DNA of 64,000 nucleotides from an uncultured Lachnospiraceae bacterium. GTDB lineage: Bacteria > Bacillota > Clostridia > Lachnospirales > Lachnospiraceae. The notes beneath the pieces are model-generated. The model searched no databases, had not been told where the DNA came from, and was given only the letters and a program-made list of their open reading frames with translations. The position numbers and the translations under genes were made by a program. Below are positions 60,901-64,000 of the stretch, one piece after another (the first letter of the stretch is position 1; each line of letters opens with the position of its first letter). The DNA is taken from positions 1 through 64,000 of the forward strand of contig CAKRJT010000014.1 of assembly GCA_934351925.1 (NCBI GenBank), in the 5' to 3' direction.

Positions 60901-62417
60901 GTCACAAGAAGCGGCGTGTGCCCAAGCTTCTCCTTTATATCGCGCTCAAGCTCAATAACCTGTGCGCCAAGAGCCGCCAGCATGCCCTCCGCGCGGGCAT
61001 GCTCGTTGTCATTCACGCGATAATTCTCCCTGAGATTTTCAAGTGCCTCACGGCTCTCCTGCTCCCTTAGCGTAATGTCCCTAAGCCCGCTCTCATTTTC
61101 CGAGAGCTCCGCCTGCATGTACACACGCTTTGCCGCAGCAAGGTCACGAAGCTCACGGGCGAGGTCGTCTCTTCCCTTATTTCTGTTGTTGATGTACTCA
61201 CGAAGCTCAGTGAGGCTTCTCTCCTGCTTTACATAGTCCGCGTAGTCCTCCGCAGCGTAGGACAGCTCAAGCTCAGCCCTGTTCTCCTCATAGTTTTTTG
61301 AGAGCGCGCTGCAGCTCTGAGTAAGGCTGTCCACCAGCTCACGCACCTTTTTAAGCTCCGTCTCCTCCTCGGTTATAAGCGCCGCAGCGATAAGCTTCTC
61401 CTGCGTGAGCTCCGCCTCTTTAAGCTGTGAAAGCTCACCCTCAAGCCTTTTCGCCTCAAGTTCCTTCTTCTCCACCTGTGCCCTCGCAGCTAAAAGGTAT
61501 CTGAACAGCCTGTTCCTGCCCTCCTCCTTGCGCTCGAAAATATTTCCAAAATCGGAAGCCTTTGAGGTAAAGTCGGAGATCAGCCCGAGCTGTCTGTCAT
61601 AATTTTCTATGTCATCCCTTCTCTTTGCAAGCTCCAGGAGCTTATCCTTTATCTCAAGGAGTGTCCTCGACATCTCATCGTCACCGTTTCCTCCGCGGAT
61701 ACGGTTGTTGTAGGATTTCTCGATTATCTCCTCGATGAGAAGATCCTCCACGACCTTCCTCGTCGTCCTGTAATTGCTCTCAAAGTAGGTTCTTACATGT
61801 CCCTCGGTCTTATTTATGCCCCTGACCAGCTCCCAGTGGCTCTCATAAATTCCGTAGTCGTTAATGAAGCTCAGGTAATCCCCCTTTCTGTCAAAGAGTC
61901 TTACCTTCACCCCGAAATCCTTCTTCTCTAAGTCCCTTAAATACGCCTTCAGCCCGTTGTAGGTGATGCGCTCCTTCCCGTCGGAGAGAGGCAGATTTTT
62001 AATGTCATTATCCCCGAATTCCCGGTAAAAAATACAATAGTTGAAGTACTCTATGCCCGCTCTTAACTCATCCTCACTGTCCTCGCCGCCCCTTGCCTTT
62101 CGCGCGCAGAAGCCGCAGGTCATGTACTTGTAGCCGTTTTTGACATCGCACGAGTCAAGCTTCCACTCGACAAGCGAATGTATCGTCGTGCTTCCGCCCG
62201 GCTGTGAAAAAAGCTTCTCGACCGGCTGCTTGTCATCGAGCGTGCAGTTAGGAAGCATCGTCTGGAGCAGAAGGAGCATGAGCACACTCTTTCCGCCTCC
62301 GTTTGCGAGGTCATATATGGTATTTCTGCACGAAAAACGCATGAGGAAATCATCGTAGTACTGCGTGCCGAAATTATATTTTATATTGTTGACTCTTATT
62401 CTGTTAATCTGGGGCAT
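57936..62417 (-). CDS. jetC: SMC/MukB-like coiled-coil ATPase, JetC-like
   Basis: A 1493-residue SMC-type protein. The N-terminal head has RVNNIKYNFGTQYYDDFLMRF and Walker A ANGGGKSVLMLLLLQ (about 38-52), with a CGFCARKA pair near 103. Long coiled coils run from about 290 to 1290 (many LxxxE heptads), with a break near 600-760 that may be the hinge. The C-terminal head has the ABC signature region STGQSQGIYIQFLVSVINY (about 1367-1385) and Walker B TIFIDNPFGAAKDVYIWEPI (about 1402-1421). This layout fits Wadjet JetC and MukB, which load onto DNA with a kleisin and a KITE-type partner. ATG 62417 has AGGAGG and overlaps the JetB-like stop by 14 bases. Confidence 0.85.
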   Translation of the reverse strand: MPQINRIRVNNIKYNFGTQYYDDFLMRFSCRNTIYDLANGGGKSVLMLLLLQTMLPNCTLDDKQPVEKLFSQPGGSTTIHSLVEWKLDSCDVKNGYKYMTCGFCARKARGGEDSEDELRAGIEYFNYCIFYREFGDNDIKNLPLSDGKERITYNGLKAYLRDLEKKDFGVKVRLFDRKGDYLSFINDYGIYESHWELVRGINKTEGHVRTYFESNYRTTRKVVEDLLIEEIIEKSYNNRIRGGNGDDEMSRTLLEIKDKLLELAKRRDDIENYDRQLGLISDFTSKASDFGNIFERKEEGRNRLFRYLLAARAQVEKKELEAKRLEGELSQLKEAELTQEKLIAAALITEEETELKKVRELVDSLTQSCSALSKNYEENRAELELSYAAEDYADYVKQERSLTELREYINNRNKGRDDLARELRDLAAAKRVYMQAELSENESGLRDITLREQESREALENLRENYRVNDNEHARAEGMLAALGAQVIELERDIKEKLGHTPLLVTENASAEAGKYGERIGELQNAQSALETEKEQLNAKKDGFIRERAEVQAELVSCNEAIKALAKRLSRARDRENELTALGRVYGEPDHGKLRDVLGQAYDNMLSGRGQLRKKADTIKEYISSIENLKPVDPKGVQEMCEYLTSRYEGAVAGGAEYLRGKNSDECAALAAAFPYLPYSVLVGDDYDAVCRDRNVMAMDCGVVPIIKLSAVEKVLKSDSAEDISQPDEVYMLACRDLSFIYDEAGRQSGIKKASEELDQTELELSKLEDRLEVVKNDYERVSGYACMETEQAAQLDRQLTQQKLESDRLTERTGRLEELLAGVQERFAELSERGRRLESELSENLGIKESLESIALLSEKLDECNLEIKKNEAAKDAAVKAGKLSKELYESRERACRELTARKNSYQENIDRIKKNWEMYAPYYDEKVEDSDAAVDKEASGEVKLLVPATELDARFKAILALMTQELGDVADKERLMENCREAMEKAQRSMLHRGITLERARELEGEGALRVKSPAELNELATAQDKLRQSLKNMQGELDGASTQMNRIEGSSAYAKKNYEEHYGELHELSVSNPQEYIRQHRAELDRLKNEYKALADTQKANFKEQTSCMLMQKDLERMVKSVAPDAEDIINSMASSEASVTELPQEELTNAQYEEAGRAFEALLKEEQKKRAAFVRARDVLVDELDGLKAYELAQEIKQNVQPPQCRAEAGELAEALKGTMDCIALERDRISRGIDDMELIKSNFENRCVQICTNIRSELERLDKLSKITLDDEVIPVLSLQIPYIKEEMYKDRMSVYINETVSLAENFKTMEERLKYIRGRLGWKRLFSVIVTDMDSIKLSLYKRERIKDQSRYLRYEEAVGSTGQSQGIYIQFLVSVINYIASINAGGKEAAVLGKTIFIDNPFGAAKDVYIWEPIFKLLKTNHVQLIVPARGATPAITGRFDVNYVLGQRLVDKKQQTVVVDYHSQVAESELEYERLSFSQESFDFL

Positions 62418-63147
62418 TCTGTGTATCCTCCTGTCCGTCTGCCTGCGTCAGTATCTCGTAGAGCCTTGCGCGGTTGACACTGTAATAATTCTCAGCCATC
62501 GCCTTGAAGCGGTCCGTCGGATAATATTTGTCCTGATTTTCCACAAAAAGCCCCTGCGACACAAGAAAATTGAAGGTAATCTTCACATAGCCCGTCCTGG
62601 AATTTCTCGCGGCCCTCTGACCCTGCACATCGTCCGTCGATGTGACCGGGAGCTCGTCCCACAAAAGCGCCAGCGTCTTGAAGCTGTTCTCCTCCACCTC
62701 ATCGAGCACAAGCCCCGCGGAATGATCCACCACATTTGCCAGCACGCCGTTCACCGCATTTATTACCTCCTCATGCCTTACAAACTCCGTGTAGGTGTAG
62801 CTTCCCGAGGTCTTATAGAACTCCGTCATCGTGCAGTATATTATAAGATAACACAAAAACAGCTCCTTGTTCACCTTCACCCCGAGCGCTCGTCTTAGCT
62901 CCTCGTTCGTGAAGCCGAAGCCCGAACCGTCCCTGCCGTCCTCATCTGCACTGACAAACAGTGCATTGTTATATTCGTAAATCTCAAGGCCTAATTTCTT
63001 TAATATCAGGCGCAGTGCATCGTACACCTGCGAATTGGAGGAGTACTCCTCGTACAGGGCAATGTTCCCGACCGATGCCCCGACCTGCTCCCCCTTTATG
63101 AGGGCGGCGGCGAGCTCCAGCGCCTTTTCCAAATTGCGTTCTTCCAT
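62404..63147 (-). CDS. JetB/MukE-like KITE subunit (DUF6063-type)
   Basis: A 247-residue protein starting at ATG 63147 (AAAGGA six bases upstream; the longer frame is unsupported). It is helical with two winged-helix-like parts: LIKGEQVGASVGNIALYEEYSSNSQVYDALRLILKKLGLEIYEYNNALFVSADE (about 15-68) and VKITFNFLVSQGLFVENQDKYYPTDRFKAMAENYYSVNRARLYEIL (about 190-235). From memory it matches DUF6063 proteins linked to SMC operons in Clostridia. Position and size fit the JetB/MukE partner that binds the kleisin. It overlaps the JetC-like start by 14 bases, so the two are made in fixed ratio. Confidence 0.72.
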   Translation of the reverse strand: MEERNLEKALELAAALIKGEQVGASVGNIALYEEYSSNSQVYDALRLILKKLGLEIYEYNNALFVSADEDGRDGSGFGFTNEELRRALGVKVNKELFLCYLIIYCTMTEFYKTSGSYTYTEFVRHEEVINAVNGVLANVVDHSAGLVLDEVEENSFKTLALLWDELPVTSTDDVQGQRAARNSRTGYVKITFNFLVSQGLFVENQDKYYPTDRFKAMAENYYSVNRARLYEILTQADGQEDTQNAPD

Positions 63148-63172
63148 GTGCAATCCTTTCTTAATTGTATTT

Positions 63173-64000
63173 TTATTCGACTCTAAAATGTATATTGGAT
63201 ATCGTAAACCCGCTCCCCGGCACCAGCTCATCCTCATCAGGCGCCGCAGGCTCAAGCATGAATTTCATTCCGAGATACTGTGCGTACTCCGGCTTTTCGG
63301 CGCAGTCGTGGAATATCTCGTCAAGAAACGTCTCCATGACATGTCTGTCCGCCTCGAAGCTGTACTCCTTCTTCTGGCAGAGGTGCACCAGAAAAGAATA
63401 ATAATCGCCGTTCTCAAAAAGTGTATCGCCGAATATCCTTCCCGCGAGCTCGTTGAAGGTTCTCAAATCAAAGCTTGGCCGCCTCTTTAACAGCGACAGA
63501 AGCAGCTTGATAAGCGCGGAATAATTGTCCCTTATTCTCTTGTCCTCGAGCTCATCGTCGTAGACTATATTCTCAACCACAGCGTTCTCTATAAGCTCCG
63601 GCTTGTCCTCACGCCCCGGTCTGTAGGTGAGCAGGTCCTCTATCCGCGCCACGCCGAAGGTCTTGTTTATTTTAAGTCCCATTACAGGCCGCACAAGCGC
63701 GCCAAGCAGGGTTATATCGTCACGCTTCATCGCCATCGAGAGTGCGTTCCTGAAATCAAAGCTCGGCCTGAGCCTGCCAAGCTTCGCCCTCTTTACCATC
63801 TCGTCAGCCATTATCCCAAGCTGTGTGCACGCGGACAGCAGCTTCAGGTGATTATTCATCGCTATTTTAAGTTCGGTGTCGAGCTGGTATATCTCGCCTG
63901 TTATCTTAAGGTATGAGCCGTAATCGTCACTGCCCTTGTCAGCCTCCGCCCTTCTCTGCGCCGCGTCGATGAGCTCCGAATTCTTCACAAAGAGCTTCTG
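63173..64000 (-). CDS. jetA: JetA/MukF-like kleisin subunit (DUF5716-type), cut by window end
   Basis: The open frame runs past the right edge (QKLF precedes the GTG at 63988), so this is the C-terminal 275 residues. They contain LDTELKIAMNNHLKLLSACTQLGIMADEMVKRAKLGRLRPSFDFRNALSMAMKRDDITLLGALVRPVMG, then YDDELEDKRIRDNYSALIKLLLSLLKRRPSFDLRTFNELAGRIFG and a C-terminal FMLEPAAPDEDELVPGSGFTISNIHFRVE. From memory this resembles the JetA family of Wadjet systems (formerly DUF5716). It is 25 bases upstream of the JetB-like gene on the same strand. Family assignment is by recall, not search. Confidence 0.65.
   Translation of the reverse strand, partial: QKLFVKNSELIDAAQRRAEADKGSDDYGSYLKITGEIYQLDTELKIAMNNHLKLLSACTQLGIMADEMVKRAKLGRLRPSFDFRNALSMAMKRDDITLLGALVRPVMGLKINKTFGVARIEDLLTYRPGREDKPELIENAVVENIVYDDELEDKRIRDNYSALIKLLLSLLKRRPSFDLRTFNELAGRIFGDTLFENGDYYSFLVHLCQKKEYSFEADRHVMETFLDEIFHDCAEKPEYAQYLGMKFMLEPAAPDEDELVPGSGFTISNIHFRVE

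Noticed and set aside
1..64000. tRNA or rRNA genes
   Set aside because: No cloverleaf with a GGTTCGAATCC-like arm or rRNA-conserved blocks was seen on either strand.

Overview
The window looks like chromosome from a spore-forming, motile Clostridia, most likely a Lachnospiraceae relative of Roseburia, Lachnospira or Butyrivibrio. The evidence is spore genes (SipL-like, CotS-like, YtvI-like), three methyl-accepting chemotaxis proteins, strong AGGAGG ribosome sites, consensus sigma-A promoters with 17-bp spacers, an S-box riboswitch before metK, a PPi-type phosphofructokinase and the archaeal-type ProS. I see no rRNA, tRNA, CRISPR array or intact transposase gene. Assignments come from reading motifs and recalling families; no search was run.

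Layout. 1-1.5 kb is a small AT-rich accessory patch: the tail of one gene, a nuclease-like or phage-associated protein and a divergent XRE regulator, bracketed by a 14-bp direct repeat. 1.5-15.5 kb (minus strand) carries a SipL-like spore protein, a PrcB-like lipoprotein, a PEGA protein, a CotS-like kinase homologue, cca, proS, two secreted lipoproteins, a DHHW/AlgJ plus MBOAT O-acetylation pair, a MITE-like element, a YtvI-like permease and an RluA-type pseudouridine synthase. 15.5-16.1 kb is a gene-free stretch with four evenly built TACCGC/GCGGTA inverted pairs. 16.1-19.8 kb holds a two-component system and metK with its SAM-I riboswitch. 20-25.2 kb (plus strand) holds two chemoreceptors with an HD-GYP protein between them.

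25.5-38 kb (minus) holds murA, an M23 peptidase with LysM and G5 domains behind a WalR-like box, shikimate kinase, a flavin reductase, a CBS/DRTGG-regulated family II pyrophosphatase, a NUDIX protein, a zinc-ribbon membrane protein, and a heterodimeric ABC exporter preceded by a tiny ORF with its own promoter and a terminator, resembling a BmrBCD-type leader-peptide arrangement. A methyltransferase follows, with a perfect consensus promoter whose spacer contains eight G residues. 38-45 kb holds PPi-phosphofructokinase, an orphan AAA/PD-(D/E)XK ATPase with a large palindrome, transketolase and a small transaldolase. 45-51 kb holds a third chemoreceptor, a MATE exporter and an unusual propeller-plus-solute-binding lipoprotein. 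51-55 kb is an araD / membrane glycosyltransferase-like / FGGY kinase operon.

The most interesting part is 55-64 kb: four minus-strand genes that read as a Wadjet/MukBEF-like SMC system. They are a JetA-like protein (cut by the window end), a JetB-like DUF6063-type protein, a 1493-aa JetC-like coiled-coil ATPase with Walker A NGGGKS and a FIDNPFG Walker B region, and, in the place where the JetD nuclease normally sits, an unrelated TPR / acidic-proline-repeat / P-loop-like protein. This may be a nuclease-less or differently armed SMC system.

Metabolically, the pentose genes (FGGY kinase, AraD, transketolase, transaldolase) feed the glycolytic PPi-phosphofructokinase, while the regulated pyrophosphatase could set the PPi pool that enzyme uses.
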